Assembly (NCBI RefSeq): GCF_023073415.1
Contig: NZ_JADPJL010000041.1
Location: 17,743-81,742 of the forward strand
DNA length: 64,000 nt
Direction: 5' to 3'
Source: Bradyrhizobium sp. 190
GTDB taxonomy: Bacteria > Pseudomonadota > Alphaproteobacteria > Rhizobiales > Xanthobacteraceae
Positions 7,683 to 15,472 of this stretch are shown here, piece by piece. Positions within the stretch are counted from its first letter, which is position 1. Each line of letters opens with the position of its first letter. A program made the translations under genes and the position numbers. The notes under the pieces were generated by a model, which was given only the letters and a program-made list of their open reading frames with translations, searched no databases and was not told the origin of the DNA.

Positions 7683-9872
7683 CTAAGACGCTTTTGCCCG
7701 CGATTTTCCCGCGAGACCGAACAATTCAGTGACGCGATCGAACCGCTTGGCTGCTTCGCCGGATATTTCCGCACTCGCCGACAGGACGGCGTGGATTGCT
7801 TCCAGGCCGGCACGCCGCTCGTCTTCACCAGGCGGGAGCAATTTGGGTATGGCGGCGAGGCTCGCCGCCGGTTCGAGCAGCAGTATGAAGAATTGCTCGC
7901 GCACGATCTTCTTGAACTGCGCGAGCGTCAGACGCGAGCCTGCGTCGTTCGCGCGAGCCCGCCGCAATGCCTCCAAGCTCCGCTCGTCGACCATTCCCCG
8001 CGAACTTCCGACATAGAGCAGGCCGCGAATGACGCATTCCCTGAGGCCGCCGCTGCCGACCTGCGATCTGAGTTCTGCGATGCGAGCCTCCAGCCGTTTG
8101 CGGTGTTCCGACGACATTTGCGGCTTTGGCGAAACGTCGGCATCCGGCGTGACGCCGACGGCGGACTGCACCACGGGCGATCCATAGATGCCGAGAAAGA
8201 GCGCCTCACTGAGTGTTTCCTGCGCGTCGCGCCATTTATCGAGAACATCGACGATGTTCTTCGAGACGGTCTCCTGGAACTTGACGAACGGATTGTCTTC
8301 TGCCGCCAGCTTACGCTGCTCGCGGACCTTGTCAGCAGCTCTCGCGACGCCCTTCATGGCTACGGTATCGCCTCCAAAGGCCTCGTAAGAGACGCGTAGC
8401 GGATGCCATCGGCGCATCAACTCCGCCATTTGGGGCGTAACTGCCGCACGAACCCACGGCTGCACGAACTTCCGATAATTCGAGAGATTGATTTCGGATA
8501 CACGTGCGGCCGTCGCAAACCGGCGTTCATCTTCGGCGGTATTGCCGCCCATGGCCCTGATATCGTCCAGCGTGCGGCGTTCACACCGCATGATCCACTT
8601 TCCACCGGCAAGATCGGCATTGGCCGTGTCGGCAGATTTGGCTTCGAAGGTCGCCTCGTAAAGCCCGGGCGGCAGCACATCGATCAGATCGATGTTGCTG
8701 GAGAATTCGCTGTGCTCCTTCTTGGCGACGCCTCCGGAGACAAAGATTCCGAGGTGTCCGACAGTCTCGTGAACGGTGTAGACGATAGTTTGCCCGTAAG
8801 CCCTGATATCGTCGACATCGCTGTAGAGATCGAGAATCCAGCCGAGTGCCTGTTGCGGCGGCGTGATGTTGTCACCCTTTGAACAGAACACGACGATGGG
8901 AGAGGATATTTTCCTGAGGTCGACAGTCTGGCCGTCCGACGTCTTGATGCGTCCGGCGGCGAGGTTATTGCCGACGAACAGCTCGTCGACAATGAACTGG
9001 ATCTCCTCGGCATTCAAATTGACGTGCCCGCCCCACCAGCGCTCGAACTCGAGATAGCGATCCGCCTCGCTGTCGACCTTCGAATAGACGTTGTACTGCT
9101 TGGTCCAGAGCGTGTTCGAGGGATTCATGTTCTCAAAATTCTGGACCAGCCACGCCCCGTCGAACTTGCCGCCGCCAAGGTCGCTGGTGAGCGCGGTCAG
9201 CCAGCTTCCGCCCAATAGCCCACCCGAATAGCGCATCGGATTCTTGCCGCGGACGCCCGCCCAGTAGGACAACGGCGCACCGGCGATAATCAGCGGGCCG
9301 AACAGCTCCGGCCGCAGCGAAGCCAGGATCATGACCGCCCAGCCGGCCTGGCAATTGCCGATCACGCACGGCTTGCCGTCGGCTTCCGGATGCAGGGCGA
9401 TAACTTTCTCGATAAAGACGGCCTCGGCTCTCGCGATGTCCTCGATGGTCTGGCCCGGCATCGGTTCGGGCAGGAATCCGATAAAGTAGCAGGGATGGCC
9501 GGCTTTCATTGCCACGCCGATCTCGCTGTCGGCCTTGAAGCCGCCGATTCCCGGCCCGTGACCCGCACGAGGGTCGACCACCACGAACGGGCGGCGCTTG
9601 TTATCGATCTCCACGCCACTTGGCGGAGCAACGCGTACCAGCCCGTAGTTGACCGGTCGCGGAAGGTTTCTGCCATCAAGGATCAATTCTACTTCATAGT
9701 TGAGGACATGAGGTGCCGTTTCAGCGATGTGTTCGCGGTATTGCAGTCCGCGCTCGCGCATCACATCGAGGAACAGAACACTGCGTTGCCCGATATCGAT
9801 CAGATATTCGAGGCCGGATGCAAAGAGTCCCGGAAGCACTTCGCCAGAGATGGCCGGCTTGTCGGTAAACAT
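7683..9872 (-). CDS. DUF3141 alpha/beta-hydrolase, PHA-synthase-like
   Basis: A 729-residue protein. Residues about 60-420 form an alpha/beta-hydrolase domain related to class I/III polyhydroxyalkanoate synthases. GNCQAG (172-177) is the lipase-box-like motif with Cys174 as nucleophile. The later CSKGDNITPP and HETVGHLG stretches supply plausible Asp and His partners. The remaining 300 residues are helical and specific to this family. The open frame runs on to 9977 but crosses a FixK box, so I start at ATG 9872. Whether it polymerises hydroxyalkanoates or is an acyltransferase or hydrolase is unknown. It heads the DUF3141-pta-ackA-fabI operon. Confidence 0.85.
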   Translation of the reverse strand: MFTDKPAISGEVLPGLFASGLEYLIDIGQRSVLFLDVMRERGLQYREHIAETAPHVLNYEVELILDGRNLPRPVNYGLVRVAPPSGVEIDNKRRPFVVVDPRAGHGPGIGGFKADSEIGVAMKAGHPCYFIGFLPEPMPGQTIEDIARAEAVFIEKVIALHPEADGKPCVIGNCQAGWAVMILASLRPELFGPLIIAGAPLSYWAGVRGKNPMRYSGGLLGGSWLTALTSDLGGGKFDGAWLVQNFENMNPSNTLWTKQYNVYSKVDSEADRYLEFERWWGGHVNLNAEEIQFIVDELFVGNNLAAGRIKTSDGQTVDLRKISSPIVVFCSKGDNITPPQQALGWILDLYSDVDDIRAYGQTIVYTVHETVGHLGIFVSGGVAKKEHSEFSSNIDLIDVLPPGLYEATFEAKSADTANADLAGGKWIMRCERRTLDDIRAMGGNTAEDERRFATAARVSEINLSNYRKFVQPWVRAAVTPQMAELMRRWHPLRVSYEAFGGDTVAMKGVARAADKVREQRKLAAEDNPFVKFQETVSKNIVDVLDKWRDAQETLSEALFLGIYGSPVVQSAVGVTPDADVSPKPQMSSEHRKRLEARIAELRSQVGSGGLRECVIRGLLYVGSSRGMVDERSLEALRRARANDAGSRLTLAQFKKIVREQFFILLLEPAASLAAIPKLLPPGEDERRAGLEAIHAVLSASAEISGEAAKRFDRVTELFGLAGKSRAKAS

Positions 9873-9932
9873 GCTCAAATCTCTCACTGCTTGCAGCCCT
9901 GCATCAGGATTGCGCTCGGGCGGCGGGGACCA

Positions 9933-9946
9933 TTGATATAGGTCAA
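9933..9946 (-). promoter_or_regulatory. FixK/FNR box upstream of DUF3141-pta-ackA-fabI
   Basis: TTGATATAGGTCAA matches TTGAT-N4-RTCAA. Its near edge is 60 bp from the DUF3141 start codon, the classic position for a FixK-activated promoter. Confidence 0.82.
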
Positions 9947-9989
9947 GGGGAAGAACTCTCGTTTGACGCGCGGCCAAATCGAAATGCGC

Positions 9990-11117
9990 CTAGACGCTGG
10001 GCATCGCGGCGACTTTTTCGGTACTCTGTTCGGCGCCAGTAGCGGCCGCGTCGGTCCGCTCTTCGCGAATCCATGCCATCGTCAATTCCCAGGTTACCGC
10101 CAGGATGATGGGCCCGACAAACAGCCCGAGGATGCCATGCGCCAGCATCCCGCCCAGGACACCGATGAAAATGACAAGCATGGGCGTATTCAGCCCACGT
10201 CCCATGAGAATCGGTTTGAGGACATTGTCGGCTAACCCCACGACCAGGAGATACACCGTCAACGGAAGAGCGAGGGCAAAATCCTTGGTAGCCCAGATCC
10301 ATACGATGACGGGAATAAGGACGATTGCCGACCCAATCTGCAGGATCGCGAAAATCAGTACAAGGAAGGCCAGCACGCCCGCATGAGGCACGCCTGCAAG
10401 CTTCAATCCGATACCGGCCAGCAGCGATTGCAGGACGGCCACGCCGATAACTCCCTGCGCTATCGTGCGTATCGTCAACCCGGCGAGCGCGACGAAATCC
10501 TGGCTGCGCGGGGTTACCAGACGCGCTTGAATCCTCTTTACCGCCGCCACGAGGCCCGGACCGTAATGGAACAGGAAGCCCGCCAGCACCACCGACGCGA
10601 CGAACTTGAGCGTTCCCAAGCCGGCGCTGCCGGCGAAGGCAAGCACCGGACCAGCCAATGGCTTGAGGTGCGGAGCGACTTCCTTGAGCGCGACGCTGAG
10701 GTTTGTCGAAGCATGGTGCCAGATTTCGTGGATCTGGGTGCCGACGACCGGCCACGCCTTGACGCCTTCGGGAGGTGACGGAATGACCAGCGCGCCAGCG
10801 CCCAGCTGGCGAGCAAGCTCTTTCAAGCCATCGACCACGCCGTATCCAAGCCATGTCACCGGTCCAATAACGATCACCAGATTGATGACCGTGATGATCG
10901 CGGCCGCCAGCTTTGGCCGATCGCCAAGATGCACCGATAGCCAGTTGTACGGCGGGTACAGGGCCACGGTCAGAACCATGCTCCAGACCAGGATGGGAAT
11001 GAATGGCCGGACAAGGACGAATGACCAGTAAACGAGGAAGGCCAGCAGACCGAGGCGGAGCGCCAGCTGGATGATCTCTCCTCCGGATGTCGTCTGCCGA
11101 ACTACCCTCTGGGCCAT
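9990..11117 (-). CDS. AI-2E family transporter
   Basis: A 375-residue integral membrane protein with about eight hydrophobic segments. It has the layout of the AI-2E/PerM family: a paired hydrophobic N-terminus (about 16-75), a soluble loop (about 110-190), then C-terminal helices including LADNVLKPILMGRGLNTPMLV, a family-typical stretch. The substrate is not known for most members; some move ions or signalling molecules. The start at 11117 has GAGGT seven bases upstream. The gene is divergent from the GNAT gene, and a FixK box lies 107 bp upstream of this start. Confidence 0.87.
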   Translation of the reverse strand: MAQRVVRQTTSGGEIIQLALRLGLLAFLVYWSFVLVRPFIPILVWSMVLTVALYPPYNWLSVHLGDRPKLAAAIITVINLVIVIGPVTWLGYGVVDGLKELARQLGAGALVIPSPPEGVKAWPVVGTQIHEIWHHASTNLSVALKEVAPHLKPLAGPVLAFAGSAGLGTLKFVASVVLAGFLFHYGPGLVAAVKRIQARLVTPRSQDFVALAGLTIRTIAQGVIGVAVLQSLLAGIGLKLAGVPHAGVLAFLVLIFAILQIGSAIVLIPVIVWIWATKDFALALPLTVYLLVVGLADNVLKPILMGRGLNTPMLVIFIGVLGGMLAHGILGLFVGPIILAVTWELTMAWIREERTDAAATGAEQSTEKVAAMPSV

Positions 11118-11224
11118 CGTTTCGACCTCGTGGACGCGCGCAACGGCCCCACCGCGGACCGGATGCAGCACAATAGAGCTTCCGCTGCCACCCGGAGCCT
11201 ATTGGCGCCTGCCCACGCTCGCGC

Positions 11225-11238
11225 TTGATCCAGATCAA
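11225..11238 (+). promoter_or_regulatory. FixK/FNR box between divergent genes (perfect)
   Basis: TTGATCCAGATCAA is a perfect TTGAT-N4-ATCAA palindrome. It lies in the 185-bp gap between the AI-2E transporter (minus, 107 bp away) and the GNAT acetyltransferase (plus, 64 bp away), closer to the latter. Confidence 0.84.
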
Positions 11239-11302
11239 ACGGCAGCACGCAACGGTCGTTTTGGCTGATAAGGTGCACTGTCGGAGCCGGGGAGCTTCTG
11301 TC

Positions 11303-11824
11303 ATGCCTGAAGCCGCCGAATATTCGATCCGTGAGCATCTTCGCGACGACCGTCCAATCACTATCCGTGCACTTCGTCCCGATGACCGGGCCGAAATGCT
11401 TGCGGCGATCGGACAGACCAGTATGCAATCGCTTCAGCGGCGCTTCTTCGTGCCAAAGAAGGGCTTTTCCGAGCAGGAAATGGCCTTCTTCCTCAATATC
11501 GACTTCGACAACCATGTCGCGCTGATCGCGGAAATCAATGAAGACGGACACCCGGTTATCGCCGGCAGCGGGCGCTACATCCTGGTGCGGCCAGGCCAAG
11601 CCGAAATAGCCTTCCTCGTCGTCGACGCCTATCAGGGCCAGGGTATCGGCACGATCCTGATGCGGCATCTCGCTATCCTGGCGCGCGATGCCGGTCTCAA
11701 GGAACTGGTCGCCGAAGTGTTGCCCGAGAACACCGCCATGCTGAAACTGTTCAGGAAATTCGGCTTCCGGCCCGACGCGAAAGGATCGCCTCAGGTGGTC
11801 CACCTGACGCTGCAACTGCCTTGA
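11303..11824 (+). CDS. GNAT family N-acetyltransferase, predicted FixK target
   Basis: A 173-residue single GNAT domain that should transfer an acetyl group from acetyl-CoA to an amine or a protein lysine. The acetyl-CoA pyrophosphate-binding loop is DAYQGQGIG (about residues 110-118), followed by the helix and the beta-bulge region ENTAMLKLFRKFGF. It resembles the acetyltransferase domain of Pat/YfiQ-type protein acetyltransferases but lacks the acyl-CoA-synthetase-like part. The internal ATG at 11303 is used because the longer frame includes the FixK box. Its location next to ackA/pta makes protein acetylation under low oxygen an attractive guess. Confidence 0.82.
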   Translation: MPEAAEYSIREHLRDDRPITIRALRPDDRAEMLAAIGQTSMQSLQRRFFVPKKGFSEQEMAFFLNIDFDNHVALIAEINEDGHPVIAGSGRYILVRPGQAEIAFLVVDAYQGQGIGTILMRHLAILARDAGLKELVAEVLPENTAMLKLFRKFGFRPDAKGSPQVVHLTLQLP

Positions 11825-11856
11825 GCGCGAAGAATCCTGGTGGAGTTCGCTCGGGC

Positions 11857-12135
11857 CTACCGCAGCCCCAGCAGCGAGCGGCGATAGCCGTTGCTGCGGG
11901 CTTCCTCCCGGCACACAAAACTTCCTGTAGGGCCGCTTCCATACCGTCGTTGCCGCTTCGAGTAATAGATCCCTTTGCCGAGATCGAGCCAGACGACCAC
12001 ATCGGCAGGGCAATGTCGTTGCGCTTGTGATTCATAACGGAACGGCGTCAGCGGATTCGCAGAGGCGCTGACTGCGCCATAGGCTATGATCGACGCCGTG
12101 ATCACGCCCGCAGCCCGCAGTCGGAAACTTCGCAT
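11857..12135 (-). CDS. Small exported hypothetical protein
   Basis: A 92-residue protein with a signal peptide (MRSFRLRAAGVITASIIAYG to about SASA, residue 25). The short mature domain has two cysteines (CPADVVVWLDL and SFVCREEA) that may form a disulphide. The block VVWLDLGKGIYYSKRQRRYG resembles small periplasmic proteins common in Bradyrhizobium, function unknown. The ATG at 12135 is preferred to the in-frame TTG two codons upstream. It is convergent with the GNAT gene. Confidence 0.72.
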   Translation of the reverse strand: MRSFRLRAAGVITASIIAYGAVSASANPLTPFRYESQAQRHCPADVVVWLDLGKGIYYSKRQRRYGSGPTGSFVCREEARSNGYRRSLLGLR

Positions 12136-12354
12136 CGACAAATCGCCTGCCTTTGACCGACGAAATGATCGCAGCAGTTCAATCGAAAAACAATTGCCTT
12201 TGTCCGCTGCATAAGCCGAAGGCGGCGCGGAGGAGCGTCAGAAGGCTTTCCGCGCCGCCCGATTGTTATGACAACGACGGCACACGGCTTCGCGAGTTAA
12301 TCAGACGACGTCCCGCCCAAGTTCCCACGATTTGCCTGCGCCCAACGTCACAAT

Positions 12355-12660
12355 TCAACGACAGACATATCGGCCGTTTACCAGCACGCGGACACAGGCT
12401 GTGCCTACAGCGGCTGCACCCACGGCGGCTGTGCCTACAGCGGCTGCACCCACGGCGGCTGTGCCAACCACGGCGCGGCGGGTTTGTCGTCGCGCAACGC
12501 CTGCGACGCTCACCGGGGTCAACGGCCGTCCTACCCTCGCCTCCGCGCTCTCAATCGACAGCGAAAGCCCGGCGCTAGGTGACCACGCTACCGAGCCGAG
12601 AGTTCCGAACGCGAAAACGGCGGTAGCCAACAACGCCCGCCTGATGCTGATTTTCTTCAC
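12355..12660 (-). CDS. Small exported Ala/Gly/Val-repeat protein, predicted FixK target
   Basis: A 101-residue protein with a GTG start fixed by AGGAG upstream; no ATG suits. A signal peptide covers about residues 1-38. The mature part contains five-residue repeats of the form AVGTA/AVGAA and ends CVRVLVNGRYVCR, with two cysteines nine residues apart. The Ala/Val/Gly repeat comes from a 30-bp tandem duplication in the DNA. A FixK box lies 52 bp upstream. Function unknown; the pattern suggests a small periplasmic or surface protein made at low oxygen. Confidence 0.68.
   Translation of the reverse strand: MKKISIRRALLATAVFAFGTLGSVAWSPSAGLSLSIESAEARVGRPLTPVSVAGVARRQTRRAVVGTAAVGAAAVGTAAVGAAAVGTACVRVLVNGRYVCR
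12397..12465. repeat. Tandem 30-bp repeat (two units plus partial) within a small gene
   Basis: Two identical 30-bp units occupy 12401-12430 and 12431-12460, with flanking partial matches. Each unit splits into two diverged 15-bp halves encoding alternating AVGTA and AVGAA pentapeptides of the minus-strand small protein. Such an array can gain or lose units in frame. Confidence 0.85.
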
Positions 12661-12970
12661 ATCGATCTCCTCTGCTGAGGGGACCACCGAAAGCCATCCG
12701 CCTTCCACGTGATTGATCCAGGTCAATAAGCTTCGTTGACCTAATATCGCGGTCGCAGCGAGCCGCGAACTCTATCAGGATCACGTGATCCTTCGAACAA
12801 TGCCCTCAAGGACAATGTCCTTTGATGAAATTGAATATGAGCGAAGTCGATAGGATAAGTCAGATCCGGGGATATCGCCTCCCGCATTTCCGGCGGACGC
12901 CTTGGACTGCGCAGTTCCACGAAATCCCAAATCGTGCTGTTATAGGGAAGCCGTCCAGCGCGGGCGTACG
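12661..12970. other. Intergenic region between repeat protein and histidine kinase
   Basis: 310 bp without a credible gene. It holds the FixK box at 12713 and an inverted repeat AAGGACA-A-TGTCCTT at 12808-12822 that could be an operator. The divergent promoters of both neighbours must lie here. Confidence 0.5.
12713..12726 (-). promoter_or_regulatory. FixK/FNR box upstream of the repeat protein
   Basis: TTGATCCAGGTCAA lies 52 bp upstream of the GTG start at 12660. It is identical to the box at 16808. The divergent histidine kinase starts 244 bp away, so control of that gene is less likely. Confidence 0.82.
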
Positions 12971-14944
12971 ATGAACAGACGCGGATCACTCGATCCGAGT
13001 GGTGGGTTCATGCGAGGATTTGGCGCGCCTCTCGGCATTTGCTTGCCAGTGTTGGCAGCCGCAGCACCCAGGACAGCGACGCGCGCTGCCGCGGAACTGC
13101 GCACCTTCCTCCTGATAGCAGTCATCAGCATTCTAATGACGATCACTGGCTGTTCGCCGGTGTCGGCTGCAACGCGGCATATCGTTCTGCTTTTTGACGA
13201 ACGCGTCGAACTGCCGGGCTTATCGCTCCTGGAAGCGGAATTCGTCCACACGCTCAGGTCCGACTCCCCCGACCCGATCGAGGTCTATCGCGAAGCAATG
13301 GATCTGTCCCGATTTAGTTCAGACTCCTACAAGGTGCTCCTGCGCGACTTCCTCCGCGCAAAGTATGCAGACAAGAAGGTCGATGTCGCAGTCGCCATCA
13401 TGGCGCCGGCGCTCGACTTCTTGATGGCGTATGGAAACCTGATCTTTCCGGAGACACCAATTGTGTTCTGCGGGCTGGATAGAGGACAACTGGGTACTCG
13501 CTCCCTGACGCCCAACACGTTCGGGGTGCTGATCAAGAGAGAGTTTGCGCCGACACTCGAGCTGGCGCTCCGTCTCCACCCCGAGACCGAACGAGTAGTG
13601 GTTGTTTCAGGAACCTCAGATTTCGACCAAGAGCTTCTCGCCCAGGCGCAAAATGATTTCCGTCCATACGAAAACCGGGTCTCCTTTAGTTACCTCTCGG
13701 ACCTGTCTTTGCCACAACTTCTTGCGAAGCTTTCACGATTGCCTTCACGCGACATCGTCCTCATCATCACAGTGTTTCAGGACGGCAGCGGCCAGCCATT
13801 CGTCCCGCACGATGTTGTTGAACGTGTTTCCGGGGCGGCAAGCGTACCCGTCTATGGCTTTCTCGATCAATACATTGGCCGCGGGATCGTCGGGGGAAGC
13901 CTTTACAGCACCACCAAGCATGGTGCTGATACAGCCAGGATGGTTTTGCGGCTCCTGACCGGCGCGGCGATGCCGGCACACCTGGCGGAAGTCTCCAGCA
14001 ACAAGGTAATCTTCGACTGGCGGCAGATGCTGCGTTGGGACATTAGCGAGCGTGGTCTCCCCCCGGGCAGCGAAATCTATTTCCGCGAACTATCCGTATG
14101 GCAGCGGTACTCCTGGCAAATCGCATTCGTTGGTGCGGTCGTTCTGATACAAGCCGGGCTTATCTCGATCCTGCTGCATGAGCATCGTCGACGCCGCATG
14201 GCCGAAGTACAGTCGCGGCAGCGCATGGCGGAACTTGCCCACATCAACCGCTTCTCGATGGCCGGTGAGCTGACCGCATCAATTGCCCATGAAATCAACC
14301 AGCCGCTTGGATCGATTCTCACGAACGCCGAAACGGCACAGTCAATGCTGCGGTCTTCGCACCCTGACATCGAAGAGCTCAAAGACATTGTTGATGATAT
14401 TCTGCGAGATGACCGGCGCGCCAGCGAGGTCATTCGGAGGATGCGCAGCCTGCTGAAAAAGGCACCTTTCGAACCGCAGCATATCGACCTCAATGAGCTC
14501 GTGCGGGAGACAGTCGAGTTTCTTTCGGCACTGGCCGTCGGGCGAGAGGTCAAATTGAGTAGCATGATCTCGCCTGCTGCACTCCCAATTGTCGGCGATC
14601 GCGTCCAGCTCCAGCAGGTTATTCTTAACCTGGTCGTCAATGCGATCGATGCGATGGCGGACACGCCCAGCGACGACCGGGCAATCAGCATCCGGACCTC
14701 GCGCGTCGAGAAATTTGCCGAGATGGCGGTATCGGATCATGGTCCGGGCATACCCGAAGACAGACTGAAGGAGGTCTTCGAGCCGTTCGTCACCAGCAAG
14801 CCTAAAGGGATGGGCATGGGGCTATCCATTGCGCGGACGATTGTGGAAGCCCACGATGGTCAGATATCCGCGAGCAACGAGCCCGGATGGGGTGCGGTGT
14901 TCCGGATCAAGTTGCCGATTTCCCGCCATCCTTCAGTTGGCTAG
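12971..14944 (+). CDS. Sensor histidine kinase with ABC-binding-protein-like sensor domain
   Basis: A 657-residue membrane kinase. The order is an N-terminal hydrophobic segment (about 45-65), an extracytoplasmic domain of about 300 residues resembling ABC sugar-type binding proteins (ABC_sub_bind fold), a second membrane segment (about 380-400), HisKA and HATPase. The H-box is SIAHEINQPLGS with His440; the N-box is NLVVNAIDAM, G1 is DHGPGIP and G2 is GMGMGLSI. No response regulator is adjacent, so it is an orphan in this window. The start is uncertain: ATG 12971 is used, ATG 13010 is possible and the long frame from 12902 is less likely. The ligand is unknown; periplasmic small molecules are expected from the sensor fold. 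Confidence 0.86.
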   Translation: MNRRGSLDPSGGFMRGFGAPLGICLPVLAAAAPRTATRAAAELRTFLLIAVISILMTITGCSPVSAATRHIVLLFDERVELPGLSLLEAEFVHTLRSDSPDPIEVYREAMDLSRFSSDSYKVLLRDFLRAKYADKKVDVAVAIMAPALDFLMAYGNLIFPETPIVFCGLDRGQLGTRSLTPNTFGVLIKREFAPTLELALRLHPETERVVVVSGTSDFDQELLAQAQNDFRPYENRVSFSYLSDLSLPQLLAKLSRLPSRDIVLIITVFQDGSGQPFVPHDVVERVSGAASVPVYGFLDQYIGRGIVGGSLYSTTKHGADTARMVLRLLTGAAMPAHLAEVSSNKVIFDWRQMLRWDISERGLPPGSEIYFRELSVWQRYSWQIAFVGAVVLIQAGLISILLHEHRRRRMAEVQSRQRMAELAHINRFSMAGELTASIAHEINQPLGSILTNAETAQSMLRSSHPDIEELKDIVDDILRDDRRASEVIRRMRSLLKKAPFEPQHIDLNELVRETVEFLSALAVGREVKLSSMISPAALPIVGDRVQLQQVILNLVVNAIDAMADTPSDDRAISIRTSRVEKFAEMAVSDHGPGIPEDRLKEVFEPFVTSKPKGMGMGLSIARTIVEAHDGQISASNEPGWGAVFRIKLPISRHPSVG

Positions 14945-15043
14945 CGTTCGGTCCGGCGGTGCGGGGATGGATCGCACAACTGGCGTGCGATATCGGCCGG
15001 GAACGTCCGGATCCCGATTGCACGATCCTGACGATGCCAGGAA

Positions 15044-15247
15044 TCAAAAAGTCCGCTCCGCCTGCACCCGCAAACTCGCCGCGATGCCGGAGCAAATTCT
15101 TTCTTCGGCGGCACCGCGGTTTCCCTCTTTCGACAGGCGCGACCAGTTCTCCGCCTCGGCCATCCAAAGAGCCCGGTTTTCCGGTTCACGCTGGGCGAGT
15201 TGTCGGCACAGCGTAGCGCGTAAGTCAAACTCCCACTGACCCGCCAT
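15044..15247 (-). CDS. Small hypothetical protein
   Basis: A 67-residue protein starting MAGQWEFDLRATLCRQL, helical and charged, with the ENRALWMAEAENWSRLSKE stretch that I recognise from many small Bradyrhizobium proteins of unknown function. AGGGGG lies about five bases before the ATG at 15247. Its position between the kinase and the Ca2+/H+ exchanger gives no hint of function. A one-mismatch FixK-like site is 148 bp upstream. Confidence 0.6.
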   Translation of the reverse strand: MAGQWEFDLRATLCRQLAQREPENRALWMAEAENWSRLSKEGNRGAAEERICSGIAASLRVQAERTF

Positions 15248-15394
15248 TGGCACCCCCTGCCTGAGGGACAAAATGCATTGGCATCAGTTAACGCGAACGC
15301 CCTGCCCGGACTATTGCCCCAATGGTCATTGTCCCAACGGGCAGGTGACGTTGGCTGAGCGGCAAACCGAAGTGATCGCTATTCGGATACCCTT

Positions 15395-15408
15395 GATCTG
15401 AGTCAGGA
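15395..15408 (-). promoter_or_regulatory. FixK/FNR-like site, one mismatch
   Basis: TTGATCTGAGTCAG keeps the left half and four of five bases of the right half. It lies 148 bp upstream of the small gene at 15044-15247. This is weak support on its own, but it sits among strong boxes. Confidence 0.3.
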
Positions 15409-15472
15409 GCAGGCGCTCGCAGGTGTGTGCAATGGCAGAGCGGAACGTACCGGGATGGGGCTCGGTCTAGCA

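Noticed and set aside
14829..15239. Plus-strand frame after the histidine kinase
   Set aside because: It overlaps the end of the kinase gene in another frame and is antisense to the small 15044-15247 gene, without its own start site.
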